Shown here in pieces: positions 36,184-45,202 of a stretch of 64,000 bases of DNA. Below the pieces are notes generated by a model. That model was not told where the DNA came from. It saw only the letters and a list, made by a program, of their open reading frames with translations, and ran no database searches. The position numbers and the translations under genes were made by a program. Positions within the stretch are counted from its first letter, which is position 1; each line of letters starts with the position of its first letter. The stretch is from assembly GCA_038210275.1 (NCBI GenBank), contig JBBQWV010000001.1, positions 62,001 through 126,000 on the forward strand, written 5' to 3'. Origin of the DNA: PALSA-1296 sp038210275. GTDB lineage: Bacteria > Bacteroidota > Ignavibacteria > Palsa-1295.

Positions 36184-37059
36184 ATGGGAATACTTTCGAT
36201 CTTCAAGTCGGCGCGGATCAAACCGCTGTGGCAGTTTCAGACTGCTGCGCCATCGGTCATTTTCTGGAAGCTTCTGATCTCGCCGGATGGAATTCTGGCA
36301 GGTGAAGAACGCGATACGGAGGAAAAAACGGCATCGCTTTTTGCTCTTGATGTCGAAAGTGGAAAGATGCTGTGGCGCGGCGCGAAGCTTGATGAAGGCT
36401 GGTGGTTCAATTCGGAGAAGGCAACGGCAGCGAATATTTTTATTCAAAAATTTCGCAAACCTGATATGCCGGAGCCGCAAGGCATCATCGCTTTGGATAT
36501 TCATTCCGGAGCTATGCGCTGGGAGCAGCCCGATGTTTCGATGCTTTTCGAGCATGAGCAAAAAGTTTATGCGCAGCGCGAAGCAATGGGACGCAAGGAA
36601 TTCTTTGCTATTGATTCGATCACCGGCGAAGTGCTTGAAGCCTACGGATCGGGCAGAGAAAATATTCTTGCAATGCAGAATATGATCGTTGATACCGATG
36701 TTCATTCGGTCTATTCAATGCCGATCACACCGGATGATGAGATCTTTACTGCGATAAGCACTGTCTTAACCGATGTGCTTGATGTGAATGAACTTCGTGG
36801 CACGATTGATTTTGCAGAATTCGGAAAGTATATTATTTTTTCGTATCACGAAAGAATAATAAATCGTCCGGAAGCAATGCTTGGGAATCTGCTTCGCAAT
36901 CATCTGAAAGTATTGGATACGGAATTAGGCGAGATCGTTTATAGCGACGAGCCAAATGGCGAAACGCCATATCCTGTGCCCGAAAATTTCTTTATTCATC
37001 GTGGAATACTAATCTATGTTAAAGAGAAACGAGAAGTCATCGGCATTCCGCTTCATTAG
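36184..37059 (+). CDS. DUF4905-like protein with PQQ-type repeats
   Basis: From ATG 36184 the product is 291 residues (TTG 36166 is an alternative). It shows short beta-blade motifs with alternating GIIALDIHSGAMRWEQ, FALDVESGKMLWRG and FFAIDSITGEVLEAYG, the pattern of PQQ-like propellers, and overall resembles DUF4905 proteins known mainly from Bacteroidota. No signal peptide is obvious. It opens a run of seven plus-strand genes with overlaps or very short gaps, and overlaps the next gene by 44 bases. Confidence 0.72.
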   Translation: MGILSIFKSARIKPLWQFQTAAPSVIFWKLLISPDGILAGEERDTEEKTASLFALDVESGKMLWRGAKLDEGWWFNSEKATAANIFIQKFRKPDMPEPQGIIALDIHSGAMRWEQPDVSMLFEHEQKVYAQREAMGRKEFFAIDSITGEVLEAYGSGRENILAMQNMIVDTDVHSVYSMPITPDDEIFTAISTVLTDVLDVNELRGTIDFAEFGKYIIFSYHERIINRPEAMLGNLLRNHLKVLDTELGEIVYSDEPNGETPYPVPENFFIHRGILIYVKEKREVIGIPLH

Positions 37060-37513
37060 TATTGCAGCATTCGTTGTTGTTATTGCAATGACGGGCATCG
37101 GCTGTGATCGCGGCGCAACGGAACAGATCCAGGCTGCACAGAAATTTGCGGATGCGATTGCTCATAATAATAATCCCGCAAGAGATTCGATGGTAGCAAC
37201 GCGAGTGTTCAAGAAATATTTCGAGAATCAATTCGTCACCAGCGACTTCATGAGTTGGATGCGCGAAATGTACGATATCAGATCGAATAAATTTTTCGCA
37301 AGCTCACGCGCCGATGTTGATCGCGACTTAAAGCCCGATCTTGAAGGCGGCGGATTGCTCTCGGGCGACGAGATCGAGGAGACAGGTATGGTGAGAGTCA
37401 AATCACCGAATGATGGCGAACCTGCGGCATACTTCTGGATGGTCAAACAAAAAGGACATCATTGGGGAGTTGCAATGGTCACTAAAGGCGAGATGGCAGT
37501 TCATTTCAAATAA
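37016..37513 (+). CDS. Putative lipoprotein
   Basis: The 165-residue product has a lipoprotein signal with the lipobox GIGC (Cys30) after a hydrophobic core (ISIAAFVVVIAMT). The mature domain (about 135 residues) begins with a helical segment (QIQAAQKFADAIAHNN) and ends in a WGVAMVTKGEMAVHF strand pattern. I do not recognise the family. It sits between the DUF4905-like gene and bcp in the operon. Confidence 0.72.
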   Translation: MLKRNEKSSAFRFISIAAFVVVIAMTGIGCDRGATEQIQAAQKFADAIAHNNNPARDSMVATRVFKKYFENQFVTSDFMSWMREMYDIRSNKFFASSRADVDRDLKPDLEGGGLLSGDEIEETGMVRVKSPNDGEPAAYFWMVKQKGHHWGVAMVTKGEMAVHFK

Positions 37514-37528
37514 TATACGAAGTTACTT

Positions 37529-37990
37529 ATGTTAGAAGTTGGCGATAAAGCTCCGGATTTTAGCGGAGTAGATGAGAATGGAAAGAAGATTTCTTTAAAA
37601 GATTTCAAAGGCTCGAAAATTGTGCTTTATTTTTATCCAAAAGATGACACCACAGGATGCACAGCCGAAGCCTGCGATTTTCGTGACTCATACTCGAGAT
37701 TAAAAAAGGAAGGTGTGGTTCTTCTCGGAGTCAGTCCTGATTCCGAAAAATCACATCAGAAATTCATTGCAAAATATGAATTAACTTTCCCCCTGATCGC
37801 TGATACAGAGAAAGTCATAGCCAATGCTTATGGAGTCTGGCAGGAAAAATCAATGTACGGCAGAAAATATATGGGCATCGTGCGCTCGACTTTTGTCATT
37901 GATGAAAAAGGCAAACTCATTGCTGTTTTTCCGAAAGTAAAAGTCAAAGGTCACGTCGATGAAGTATTACAGGCATTAGCAGAAAAATAA
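37529..37990 (+). CDS. bcp: Thioredoxin-dependent thiol peroxidase (peroxiredoxin Bcp/PrxQ)
   Basis: Reduces hydroperoxides using thioredoxin. The 153-residue protein has the family opening VGDKAPDF, YFYPKDDTTGCTAEACDFRD with peroxidatic Cys44 and resolving Cys49 (the PrxQ spacing of four residues), GVSPDSEKSHQKF, and RSTFVIDEKGKL. No signal peptide, so it is cytoplasmic. The gene is 15 bases behind the lipoprotein gene and two bases before the SRPBCC gene. Confidence 0.95.
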   Translation: MLEVGDKAPDFSGVDENGKKISLKDFKGSKIVLYFYPKDDTTGCTAEACDFRDSYSRLKKEGVVLLGVSPDSEKSHQKFIAKYELTFPLIADTEKVIANAYGVWQEKSMYGRKYMGIVRSTFVIDEKGKLIAVFPKVKVKGHVDEVLQALAEK

Positions 37991-37992
37991 AA

Positions 37993-38487
37993 ATGCCTAT
38001 AATTGAAAAAAGCGTAAATATTGCCGCACCGATCGAAGCAGTCTTCGATTTTCATACCGATACAAAAAATCTCGGCTTGATCTCGCCGCCCTGGATGAAA
38101 TCAAAACTCATCCGTGAATCAGGCGAGGGACTTGGGAAAATTATCGAAATGCAGGTTATGCAATATAATATTTTTCCAAGTCATTGGTTAGTGCGGATCG
38201 AAGAATATGATAGGCCGGTTCGGCTTGCCGATCTTGTGCTTTCGGGACCGATGAAATATTTCAAGCATACACGAACGTTCAGCCAACCTTGTGCATCGCT
38301 GACGGAATTGAAAGATCATTTGGAATACGAAGTGCCATTTGGATTTATCGGAAAAATTGCTGATAAAATTTCGATCAGAAAAATGATGGAGCAGATGTTC
38401 GAGTATCGCCATAAGATGACGAAGGAAATTCTCGAAGAGCGTTTCTATATTAAAGAAGTCCCCGTCGGAAGTGTTGGAAGCATTTAA
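37993..38487 (+). CDS. SRPBCC (START-like) family protein
   Basis: The 164-residue protein starts IEKSVNIAAPIEAVFDFHTDTKNLG, the standard opening of SRPBCC ligand-binding proteins in the polyketide cyclase / CoQ-binding branch, followed by strands for the helix-grip fold and a long C-terminal helix (MMEQMFEYRHKMTKEIL). Such proteins bind small hydrophobic ligands; the ligand here is unknown. Its last 17 bases overlap the GNAT gene. Confidence 0.82.
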   Translation: MPIIEKSVNIAAPIEAVFDFHTDTKNLGLISPPWMKSKLIRESGEGLGKIIEMQVMQYNIFPSHWLVRIEEYDRPVRLADLVLSGPMKYFKHTRTFSQPCASLTELKDHLEYEVPFGFIGKIADKISIRKMMEQMFEYRHKMTKEILEERFYIKEVPVGSVGSI

Positions 38488-39103
38488 ACCTGTTTCACCA
38501 CTTCCGAGCCGCATCGAATCGCCGAGGCTTATTCTCCGGCAATTTGAAATGAGCGATGCTGAGGAATTCTATAATTTAGAACAGCAGAGTCTGCAAGTTC
38601 ATCTTGCTCCCTATAGCCCGGTGCGCGAAACGCCTGCAACTCATTCCGATGGAGTTCGGAATATGCGAGATATGCTGCGCTCGACGATCGAAAGATGGGA
38701 AGACGGATTAGATCATCGTTTTGCAATTCTCTTAAAAGAAAGCGGCGTGATCATCGGACAGATCGGCATCACGAATATTATTCGTAATGTTGCTCAATCG
38801 GGGTTCATCGGTTATTGGATGGGCAGCGAGTATCTCAATCGTGGCTATGCAACAGAGGCGCTTGTGTCTATTTTGCATTATGCTTTTGAACTTGCCAAGC
38901 TGCACCGCGTCTCGCTTTGGATCGCACCGGAAAATGCTCCGAGTTCGCGAATGGCTGAAAAATTAAACTTGCGTTTCGAAGGCACTGCACTTCGCGCATT
39001 GCATCTCGGAGGAAAATGGCAAGATACAAATATTTATGCCATCACCAGTGAAGAATGGAATGAAAGAAAAGATGAAATATATAAACTTTTACATGATGCG
39101 TAA
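38471..39103 (+). CDS. GNAT family N-acetyltransferase (RimJ/RimL-like)
   Basis: The 210-residue protein starts with IESPRLILRQFEMSDAEEFY and has the acetyl-CoA binding region (IGYWMGSEYLNRGYATEALVSILHYAF) and the HRVSLWIAPENAPSSRMAEKLNLRFEG motif of RimJ/RimL-type acetyltransferases. These usually acetylate N-termini of ribosomal proteins or small amines; the target is not known here. The start GTG/ATG choice is not critical; 38471 overlaps the previous gene. Confidence 0.87.
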   Translation: MLEAFKPVSPLPSRIESPRLILRQFEMSDAEEFYNLEQQSLQVHLAPYSPVRETPATHSDGVRNMRDMLRSTIERWEDGLDHRFAILLKESGVIIGQIGITNIIRNVAQSGFIGYWMGSEYLNRGYATEALVSILHYAFELAKLHRVSLWIAPENAPSSRMAEKLNLRFEGTALRALHLGGKWQDTNIYAITSEEWNERKDEIYKLLHDA

Positions 39104-39713
39104 CGCATGGCTTTTATTGGCATTGTTCATTTTTCCTTGCAGTCTTTTTGCTCAAACAGCAGAGGAGATGGCGAAGGAAATTGAGACGATGTATCGCAGC
39201 GGAGCTGCAACAGCGATCTCATTCACACTTGATGGTGAAAAGACCTCGCTCACTTTTGCCAACGGAACACCAAAATTCAGAGTGGAGATGGCAACCGACC
39301 TTATCGTCAGCGACGGCGCAACGATCTGGCATTATGGCAAAAAGAAAAAGGAAGTGGCTATTGATAAGATCGAAGGCAAAAGTGGCTCGCTTTCAAATGC
39401 TGAAGAGATCGTAAAATTTTCTACGAATTACTCAAGCGTACTTTCTCATAAGGGGAAAAACTACGAATTGGAGCTTACGCCTTCACCAAATATCTCAAAA
39501 CTCATGGAAAGTGTAGGAAATATCTCGCTGTTGACTTTTACATTTACGAAGTCCGGTAATTCAAAAATTCAGATAAAAAAAATATCGGCGCATTCATCGT
39601 TAAGAGATTTCGCTGTTGGAAATATCAAGATCAAATCAATTACGAAATTGGATCCGAAGTTATTTACCTTCACCGTCCCGTCGGGTGCGAAAACCATCGA
39701 TCTCAGAGATTAA
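39072..39713 (+). CDS. LolA-like outer membrane lipoprotein carrier
   Basis: From ATG 39072 the product is 213 residues with a signal peptide (AWLLLALFIFPCSLFAQ). The mature part shows LolA fold features: repeated TSLTFANGTPKFRVEM, VSDGATIWHYGKKKKEV and ELELTPSPNI strands, and the family's late segment IKSITKLDPKLFTFTVPSGA. LolA ferries lipoproteins through the periplasm. A start at 39036 overlaps the GNAT gene; 39093/39096 are further options. Confidence 0.82.
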   Translation: MKYINFYMMRNAWLLLALFIFPCSLFAQTAEEMAKEIETMYRSGAATAISFTLDGEKTSLTFANGTPKFRVEMATDLIVSDGATIWHYGKKKKEVAIDKIEGKSGSLSNAEEIVKFSTNYSSVLSHKGKNYELELTPSPNISKLMESVGNISLLTFTFTKSGNSKIQIKKISAHSSLRDFAVGNIKIKSITKLDPKLFTFTVPSGAKTIDLRD

Positions 39714-39715
39714 CC

Positions 39716-40024
39716 ATGCCAAACTTTAAGCATCATATCTTTGTCTGCGAAAATGTTCGTCCTGCAGATGATCCTCGTGGCTGTTGCAGCGCCAAAGGCT
39801 CCGTGGAAATTCGGAAGAAATTCAAAGAGGAGATCAAGAAACGTGGATTGAAAGGTGTTGTCCGTGCAAATATGTCAGGGTGTCTCGATCAATGCGCAAA
39901 AGGTCCGGCAATCGTTATCTATCCTGAAGGAGTTTGGTACGGCGGAGTGACCATTGATGATGTCGATGAGATCATTGATTCGCATATCGTTGGTGGAAAG
40001 ACTGTTGAGAGATTAGTAATATGA
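39716..40024 (+). CDS. (2Fe-2S) ferredoxin, thioredoxin-like (Shethna-type)
   Basis: The 102-residue protein has four cluster cysteines in the thioredoxin-like ferredoxin arrangement: FVCENV (Cys11), GCCSAKG (Cys23/24), GCLDQCAKGP (Cys56, Cys60), followed by YPEGVWYGGVT. These proteins carry a single 2Fe-2S cluster and pass electrons in the cytoplasm. The gene follows the LolA-like gene by two bases and ends the operon. Partner reductases are not in the window. Confidence 0.9.
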   Translation: MPNFKHHIFVCENVRPADDPRGCCSAKGSVEIRKKFKEEIKKRGLKGVVRANMSGCLDQCAKGPAIVIYPEGVWYGGVTIDDVDEIIDSHIVGGKTVERLVI

Positions 40025-40038
40025 AACATTAACTAGCT

Positions 40039-40456
40039 TGTCATTCTGAACGTAGCGAAGTGTAGTGAAGAATCCCGTAATAAATGGCAGAAAGTTTAAG
40101 GCTTTACCCACTCCTCACTTAAATCTTTCCAATTCGGATTCATTGCCTCAATAAGTAAATCTTTCTTTTTACGAAGCCATCCTTTCAACTGTGTTTCCCG
40201 GATGATCGCTTGTTTAATATCACTAAAAGGCTCATAATAGACAAACTTGTCTATATTGTATTTCTTTGTGTAGCCGTCATAGAGTTTATGCTTATGCTCA
40301 TATGCTCTTCTCTGCAAATCATTGGTTACACCAACATAAATATTCTTTGCTTGAGAGAATGTAAACGTAGTATTGATTCATAGTGTCTGCCATTTATTAC
40401 GGGATTCTTCACTACGTCCAAATCGCTGCGCGATTTGGACTGCGTTCAGAATGACA
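40039..40456 (-). mobile_element. Family B element carrying a broken GIY-YIG gene
   Basis: The element has ends TGTCATTCTGAACG (left, plus strand) and CGTTCAGAATGACA (right), which are inverted repeats. Both arms contain GAAGAATCCCGTAATAAATGGCAGA-like sequence. The arm next to the gene start also has a perfect 11-bp hairpin (40416-40426 with 40430-40440). Total length 418 bases; the gene and arms have the same order as in the intact copy at 62872-63284. No clear target duplication was seen. Confidence 0.78.
40096..40381 (-). pseudogene. Frameshifted GIY-YIG nuclease gene
   Basis: Compared with the intact gene at 62947-63237, this copy has the same ATG context (40381) but lacks five bases after codon 12 (CTCAAGCAAAGAATATTT here, with ACATA missing). 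The frame then meets a TGA after about 20 codons. The remaining 73 codons, open from 40317, still encode a protein about 86% identical to the intact copy, including RETQLKGWLRKKKDLLIE. The nuclease motif VYI is separated from the rest, so the gene should be dead. Confidence 0.88.
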
Positions 40457-40485
40457 TAATTTTTGAATTGATATAAAATAAAAGA

Positions 40486-41001
40486 CTACTTCGTATATCT
40501 TTCGATCACCGTCTCGACAACTCCTGTTGTTGATCTGCCTTCGATGAAATTCAAAGTCAAAACTTCCCCGCCATTTTTTTCGACGACATCTCTGCCTACA
40601 ACATTTTCGACGCTCCAATCAGCACCTTTGACAAGAATATCCGGGACAATAAATTCAATAAGAGAGAGCGGAGTATCATCATCGAAGATGACAACGCAAT
40701 CTGTGGATTTTAGTGAGGCAAGAATTTGAGCACGATCGCCTTCAACTTGTAGCGGTCGTTTATCTCCTTTAAGTCGCTTCACAGATGCATCGGCATTAAC
40801 CCCGATAATAAGCGCGTCGCCAAGATTCCGAGCCTCCTTGAGATAGGAAACATGACCGTGATGGAGGATGTCAAAGACTCCGTTCGTAAAAACGAGTTTC
40901 TTATGTTCAGCGACAAGCGATTTGCGCCAGGCATGGAGCTGCTCGCGCTCATGCGGATTGCGAAAAGTAAAGATCGGTGCGAACGTAATTTGTTGTGACA
41001 T
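40486..41001 (-). CDS. rfaE2: D-glycero-beta-D-manno-heptose 1-phosphate adenylyltransferase
   Basis: Adds AMP to heptose 1-phosphate to form ADP-heptose for lipopolysaccharide inner core. The 171-residue product (MSQQ start at 41001; ATG 41025 would add eight residues) has the nucleotidyltransferase motif FTNGVFDILHHGHVSYL with HxGH, IIGVNADASVKRLKG, RPLQVEGDRAQILASL and VVEKNGGEVLTL, matching the C-terminal half of E. coli HldE. The kinase half would be a separate gene elsewhere. It is divergent from rlmN. Confidence 0.92.
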   Translation of the reverse strand: MSQQITFAPIFTFRNPHEREQLHAWRKSLVAEHKKLVFTNGVFDILHHGHVSYLKEARNLGDALIIGVNADASVKRLKGDKRPLQVEGDRAQILASLKSTDCVVIFDDDTPLSLIEFIVPDILVKGADWSVENVVGRDVVEKNGGEVLTLNFIEGRSTTGVVETVIERYTK

Positions 41002-41047
41002 CTTGTTGTTTGATACAGAACGCATTGCTAACGCGCATTAATCAAAA

Positions 41048-42166
41048 ATGAATCGCTCACCCAAAAAAAAGGAAAATGATCTCTTCGGATTAACCCAGCC
41101 CGAGATCCATACTGCGCTTCACAGCAAGCTTGGTGACATCCCTGCATATCGGGCAAAGCAGATATACAACTGGATGTATGCCCGCAGAGCGCAAGGCTTC
41201 TCGGAGATGACGCAGCTTCCGGTGCAGCTACGTTCGGAACTAGAAAGAAATTTCACAATTGGGTCGCTCAAACTTGTGCATCAATCGGTCAGCGTTGATG
41301 GCACAATAAAATTTCTTTTCGAGCTTTACGATGGTAATCAGATCGAATCAGTTCTTATTCCCAGCGAAATGCGTGATGAGAAGGGCGACGCGAGAAGAAA
41401 AACTTTGTGTTTATCAACACAAGTTGGCTGTCCGCTTGATTGTAAATTCTGCGCGACGGGTTCGATGAAGTTGAAACGGAATTTAACGGCTGCTGAAATT
41501 ATTCTACAATATTTCGAAGTCGAGCGCATTACCGGCGAGCGCATCACGAACGTTGTCTATATGGGCATGGGAGAACCGATGCTGAATTACGATAATGTCA
41601 TTCGCTCACTTCGCATTCTTATTGATCCTGAACTTGAGATCATCGGCTCAAAACGAATTACGGTTTCGACAAGCGGACTGCCGGAGGAGATCAAGAAATT
41701 TGCCCATGAAAAACTTGGAGTAAAGCTTGCGCTCAGTCTTCATGCAACGACCGATGATCTTCGTTCGAAGTTGATGCCGATCAACATAGCACATCCGATA
41801 AAAGAACTGCTTGGGGCGATGGATGAGTATTATAAAGTCACCGGAATTCCCGTTACCTATGAATATATTCTCTTCGAAGGATTGAATGACAGTGATGCCG
41901 ATGCGCGTCGGCTTGCAAAGATGGCGCGACGTATGCCAAGCAAGGTGAACGTCATTCCGTTTCATAGAATTGATTTTACAAATCCAACAGGTATTGGCGC
42001 TGAACTTCATCCCACATCAGATGAAAGCTTTATCAGATTTAATGCGGTATTAAAATCCGAAGGTGTTCACGTCATGGTGCGCTCAAGCTCAGGCGAAGAT
42101 ATCGAAGCGGCGTGTGGACAGCTTGCTCTCAGCAAATTACCTCATCCGATCGCAATTGAAGTCTGA
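41048..42166 (+). CDS. rlmN: Dual-specificity 23S rRNA/tRNA (adenine C2)-methyltransferase RlmN
   Basis: A radical-SAM enzyme that methylates A2503 of 23S rRNA and A37 of some tRNAs. The 372-residue protein has the CPLDCKFC cluster motif (Cys128, Cys132, Cys135), VYMGMGEPMLNYDNV near 175, LALSLHA near 230 and the C-terminal ACGQLA with the methyl-carrying cysteine (Cys356), so all catalytic residues are present. The stop codon overlaps the next ATG (TGATG). Confidence 0.96.
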   Translation: MNRSPKKKENDLFGLTQPEIHTALHSKLGDIPAYRAKQIYNWMYARRAQGFSEMTQLPVQLRSELERNFTIGSLKLVHQSVSVDGTIKFLFELYDGNQIESVLIPSEMRDEKGDARRKTLCLSTQVGCPLDCKFCATGSMKLKRNLTAAEIILQYFEVERITGERITNVVYMGMGEPMLNYDNVIRSLRILIDPELEIIGSKRITVSTSGLPEEIKKFAHEKLGVKLALSLHATTDDLRSKLMPINIAHPIKELLGAMDEYYKVTGIPVTYEYILFEGLNDSDADARRLAKMARRMPSKVNVIPFHRIDFTNPTGIGAELHPTSDESFIRFNAVLKSEGVHVMVRSSSGEDIEAACGQLALSKLPHPIAIEV

Positions 42167-42984
42167 TGCCATTTACCCCTGCATCGAATGATGAAGTCTC
42201 GCAATTTCTTCGAAGCCGAAGCAAATCTTCACTTCATATATCCGGCGAAGAAAAAGATTACGGTGTGATTGAAACAATTTCTCTTTCGAAACTGAACTCA
42301 GTTTTGCTTTATGAACCGGAGGAGATGATCATCTCTGTACAAGCTGGGATCAGTCTTCAAGATTTTCAAAGCATCCTTGCTTCTAAAGGACAATGGATTC
42401 CAACACTAGTTGCCGGAGAATCTTTAGAAAGAACTCTCGGTGCTACTGTTGCAAGAGATCATTTCAATCCACGTTCTCTGAATTGTGGTGCATTACGCAC
42501 AACTATTCTCGGTGGGACTTTTTGCACCACTAAAGGTGAAATTTTTAAGAGCGGATCACGAGTAGTAAAGTCAGTAGCTGGATACGATATCCACCGTGCG
42601 TTCTGCGGTTCACAAGGGCTATTCGGAATCATCCTGGAGCTCACTTTGAAAGTTCAACCTCTGCCGGAAATGTTCTATCGTTTCTTTGCTAATATAAAAG
42701 ATCGTGAAAAACTTTTGCGATTTCATCCGATATGCTTGGAAGAATTCTCAGGCAAACTTCTTGTCGAACTATCAGGATATAAAGAGGATATAACTTTTGA
42801 TATTGACCAATTACAATCAGGCAAGATGCTGGTTGAAGAGGTTATTGAAAGTGAATGGACTGGTGCAATAAAGCAGTTGATTCAATCCCACAAATCAGGC
42901 AAAACGAATTCATTCGATCTTCAGCAAAATGAATTGTTAGCAAAGGTAAGGAGTGTTTTTGATCCTGATGGAATACTTATCTGA
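42166..42984 (+). CDS. FAD-binding oxidoreductase, GlcE-like
   Basis: The 272-residue protein has the FAD-binding PCMH fold of the glycolate oxidase FAD subunit GlcE: ISVQAGISLQDFQSILASKGQW near residues 61-82, GATVARDHFNPRS near 95-107, a Rossmann-like glycine stretch and KSVAGYDIHRAFCGSQGLFGII near 140-161. A GlcD/GlcF partner is not found nearby, so the complex is not complete in this window. It is probably translationally coupled to rlmN. Confidence 0.86.
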   Translation: MPFTPASNDEVSQFLRSRSKSSLHISGEEKDYGVIETISLSKLNSVLLYEPEEMIISVQAGISLQDFQSILASKGQWIPTLVAGESLERTLGATVARDHFNPRSLNCGALRTTILGGTFCTTKGEIFKSGSRVVKSVAGYDIHRAFCGSQGLFGIILELTLKVQPLPEMFYRFFANIKDREKLLRFHPICLEEFSGKLLVELSGYKEDITFDIDQLQSGKMLVEEVIESEWTGAIKQLIQSHKSGKTNSFDLQQNELLAKVRSVFDPDGILI

Positions 42985-42989
42985 GAGAC

Positions 42990-44894
42990 TTAAAAGGAAT
43001 ACTTTGCACTGATCCAAACTGACTGTGGATATTCATTGTATCCCGTCCAAAAATCTCCGGTGCTTCCTACAATATTTTCGGCTCTGAGTTTCAGTTGGAA
43101 TGTTTGGCTGAATAAATAACGAGCTTCACAATTGATAAATGCGAAAGAATGATCCGGTCTTTGCAGATCAATTATCTCAATTTGTGGGATTAATTTATCT
43201 GAAAATCCGAATTGATAAATACCCTGAAGTTGTACTGTCGGTTCGAAGGGAAGAGCTTTGCCATAAGCAAAATGAGGTTCATCCGCCAATGCTGTTGCCG
43301 AGCGGAATAACAATGATGCTTTTAATCTATCTTTTGCAAAAAGTAAAATGCTGCCACCGAATTCAAGTTCAACGCGTTTTGTGTTTAGTGGCGTTGCAAT
43401 GAAAAGTGTATGTCCTTTTATATCCGAATCGGAATAGAATGTCGGCTCATTACTTCGTTCGATGAAATGAAATTGAGCATGAATCTCGTCATCAAGCGAC
43501 AAGAAATAATTTGCAAAGATATTTAGATGAATCGGTTCGGTAACAATGCGTCGCATATCCCCGGGATATTGTCCGTTATTCGGCAATGCAAGAGCCGCAA
43601 AAGTTGGTGAGTAAAAAAGATTCAGATTCACTAATTCCCGCAAACCAATAAGTTGCGGAGCAGGTTCGAAACCGGCCCCGAGCTCAAAATAATGTGAAAG
43701 ATTTAATTTCATATTAACAATGGGAGAGAATTGCGAGACATTCCCACCCGCATCACTTCCGGTCAGATAAAGTAGTCCTGCACGCCATTGAAAAGGCTCA
43801 TTCTCCTTTTGTTGTAGTATCAATTGTGTTTGAAGAAAGTTTGGAGTTGCATCAATACCTGCGCCCGTCATTGCAGTGGCGGCAACATATTGAACAGCAA
43901 ACTTGAGTGAATAGGATGAAGTACCGATATCTTTCAAAAGTGAAAGGCCGATGTTGCCCTGATTTTCAGATGGGGACTGACCCATTGCCGCAGTCGTATC
44001 ATCATTTAAGAGATAGAGAGATGCCTGTGCCTGAAGCTTTAGCTGTGAAGGTGTGCCGATAGAAAAATCTGTTCCAAATTCTGTGCGATAAATTGTATGA
44101 TCTGCATACCCGATCTGTGTTGGAGCACGACGCTTCACGCTGCTTGAGAAAACATTGATATCAAGCTCCGGCACTGCTTCACTTATTGGTAATTCGGAAT
44201 TTGGAAATGCAAATTCTCCGTGTACTCCGTAAATCAAGAATTGCTTTATCGCTGGTTCGCTTGCTTCTGTGAGGCGGTATTTTCCGTCAACGGTAAGGCT
44301 TGTCTGCTGATTACTAATAAGCAATGATTTGATTTCAACTCGCGGCAGATACGGCGCACCCGCTCCGAGTTCAATCGACGTTCGCGGCAGATCCAATTGC
44401 TCAAGCGGTCGAGGCATTGGCATCGCATCGTAAAGAGGAAGATCTTCTTTTGTAACAGGATCCATTTTTGATGTGAGAGTTGTATCGGGAGGAACAACTT
44501 TCCTCGTTGTCTCGATAAGAATTTCGGCAGGATACTCAAAGCGAATTCCTTGAGGAGTCATTCGGTACTCCGGCAATTCGGCAAGCATTGAATCAAGCCA
44601 CTCTTTATCAGTCAGTGAGACAGACGAATCGATCATGATGATCGCAGTATCTCTGACGCTCATGGAATCGAGTTCTTCTGTAGAACTGTCACGAATACTT
44701 TGGGCGATCAGACTTTGTGCTCTCAGTGTATCAACAAATCCGATGATGCGGACTTTGCCACCTTTGCGCAATTTCAATTCGCGTTCAAGCGATGGTGGAA
44801 GTCTGCGAATTTGCGGGGAAGTCTGAGTAAACGCTTCGGATGTAAGCGTAAAAATGACGAGAATAAAAAAAAGAGAAGAATATTTTGTCAGCAA
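42990..44894 (-). CDS. Outer-membrane beta-barrel protein with periplasmic N-terminal region
   Basis: The 634-residue product starts at TTG 44894 (MLTKYSSLFFILVIFTLTSEAFTQ), a signal peptide. Residues 25-170 are polar, Pro- and Thr-rich, and hold no clear domain. From about residue 175 (PRTSIELGAGAPYLPRVEI) long amphipathic strands follow (LNLSHYFELGAGFEP, HLNIFANYFLSLDDEIHAQFHF) and the chain ends SVWISAKYSF with terminal Phe, as in barrels inserted by Bam. It resembles TonB-receptor-type barrels but has no plug domain that I can see. Confidence 0.75.
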   Translation of the reverse strand: MLTKYSSLFFILVIFTLTSEAFTQTSPQIRRLPPSLERELKLRKGGKVRIIGFVDTLRAQSLIAQSIRDSSTEELDSMSVRDTAIIMIDSSVSLTDKEWLDSMLAELPEYRMTPQGIRFEYPAEILIETTRKVVPPDTTLTSKMDPVTKEDLPLYDAMPMPRPLEQLDLPRTSIELGAGAPYLPRVEIKSLLISNQQTSLTVDGKYRLTEASEPAIKQFLIYGVHGEFAFPNSELPISEAVPELDINVFSSSVKRRAPTQIGYADHTIYRTEFGTDFSIGTPSQLKLQAQASLYLLNDDTTAAMGQSPSENQGNIGLSLLKDIGTSSYSLKFAVQYVAATAMTGAGIDATPNFLQTQLILQQKENEPFQWRAGLLYLTGSDAGGNVSQFSPIVNMKLNLSHYFELGAGFEPAPQLIGLRELVNLNLFYSPTFAALALPNNGQYPGDMRRIVTEPIHLNIFANYFLSLDDEIHAQFHFIERSNEPTFYSDSDIKGHTLFIATPLNTKRVELEFGGSILLFAKDRLKASLLFRSATALADEPHFAYGKALPFEPTVQLQGIYQFGFSDKLIPQIEIIDLQRPDHSFAFINCEARYLFSQTFQLKLRAENIVGSTGDFWTGYNEYPQSVWISAKYSF

Positions 44895-44972
44895 ATGAAA
44901 AAGATTTTCTATTAAACTTCGATGAAGTGGTAAGAGTGCCGTAGTGTCTTAATTTGAAATTATTTTTCTAGA

Positions 44973-45074
44973 ACGTCATTACGGGCGAAGCGAAGCAATC
45001 TAAATTGTAAATTTTGAAGCAAATTTGAGATTTTAGATTGCTTCATCGGGCTAAAGTCCTCCTCGCAATGACGT
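44973..45074. repeat. Family A2 dispersed palindromic repeat, complete unit
   Basis: Ends ACGTCATTACGGGCGAAGCG and CTCGCAATGACGT. The centre has CAATCTAAATTG and TTTTAGATTG, a second inverted pair shared with the units at 56252-56364 and 63897-64000 but not with the 1352 type. It lies between the barrel gene and acpS in a 308-base gap that holds no gene. Confidence 0.85.
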
Positions 45075-45202
45075 TGCAATTTAAAATTACAACACAAATA
45101 GGGTTCCTCATCTGCATTATTGGAATAAAAAGAAGGGGATTCATTTGACGTGCTTTTCGTTTTTCTTGCAGAGATATAAACAGTAACAGGTAAATCCCAG
45201 TC

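Noticed and set aside
36084..36305. Short ORF upstream of the DUF4905-like gene
   Set aside because: It overlaps the DUF4905-like gene in another frame and begins inside repeat debris; no domain or signal is seen.
42166..42984. Truncated GlcD-type oxidase
   Set aside because: The length of 272 residues and motif order fit a GlcE-like subunit, so no truncation needs to be assumed.
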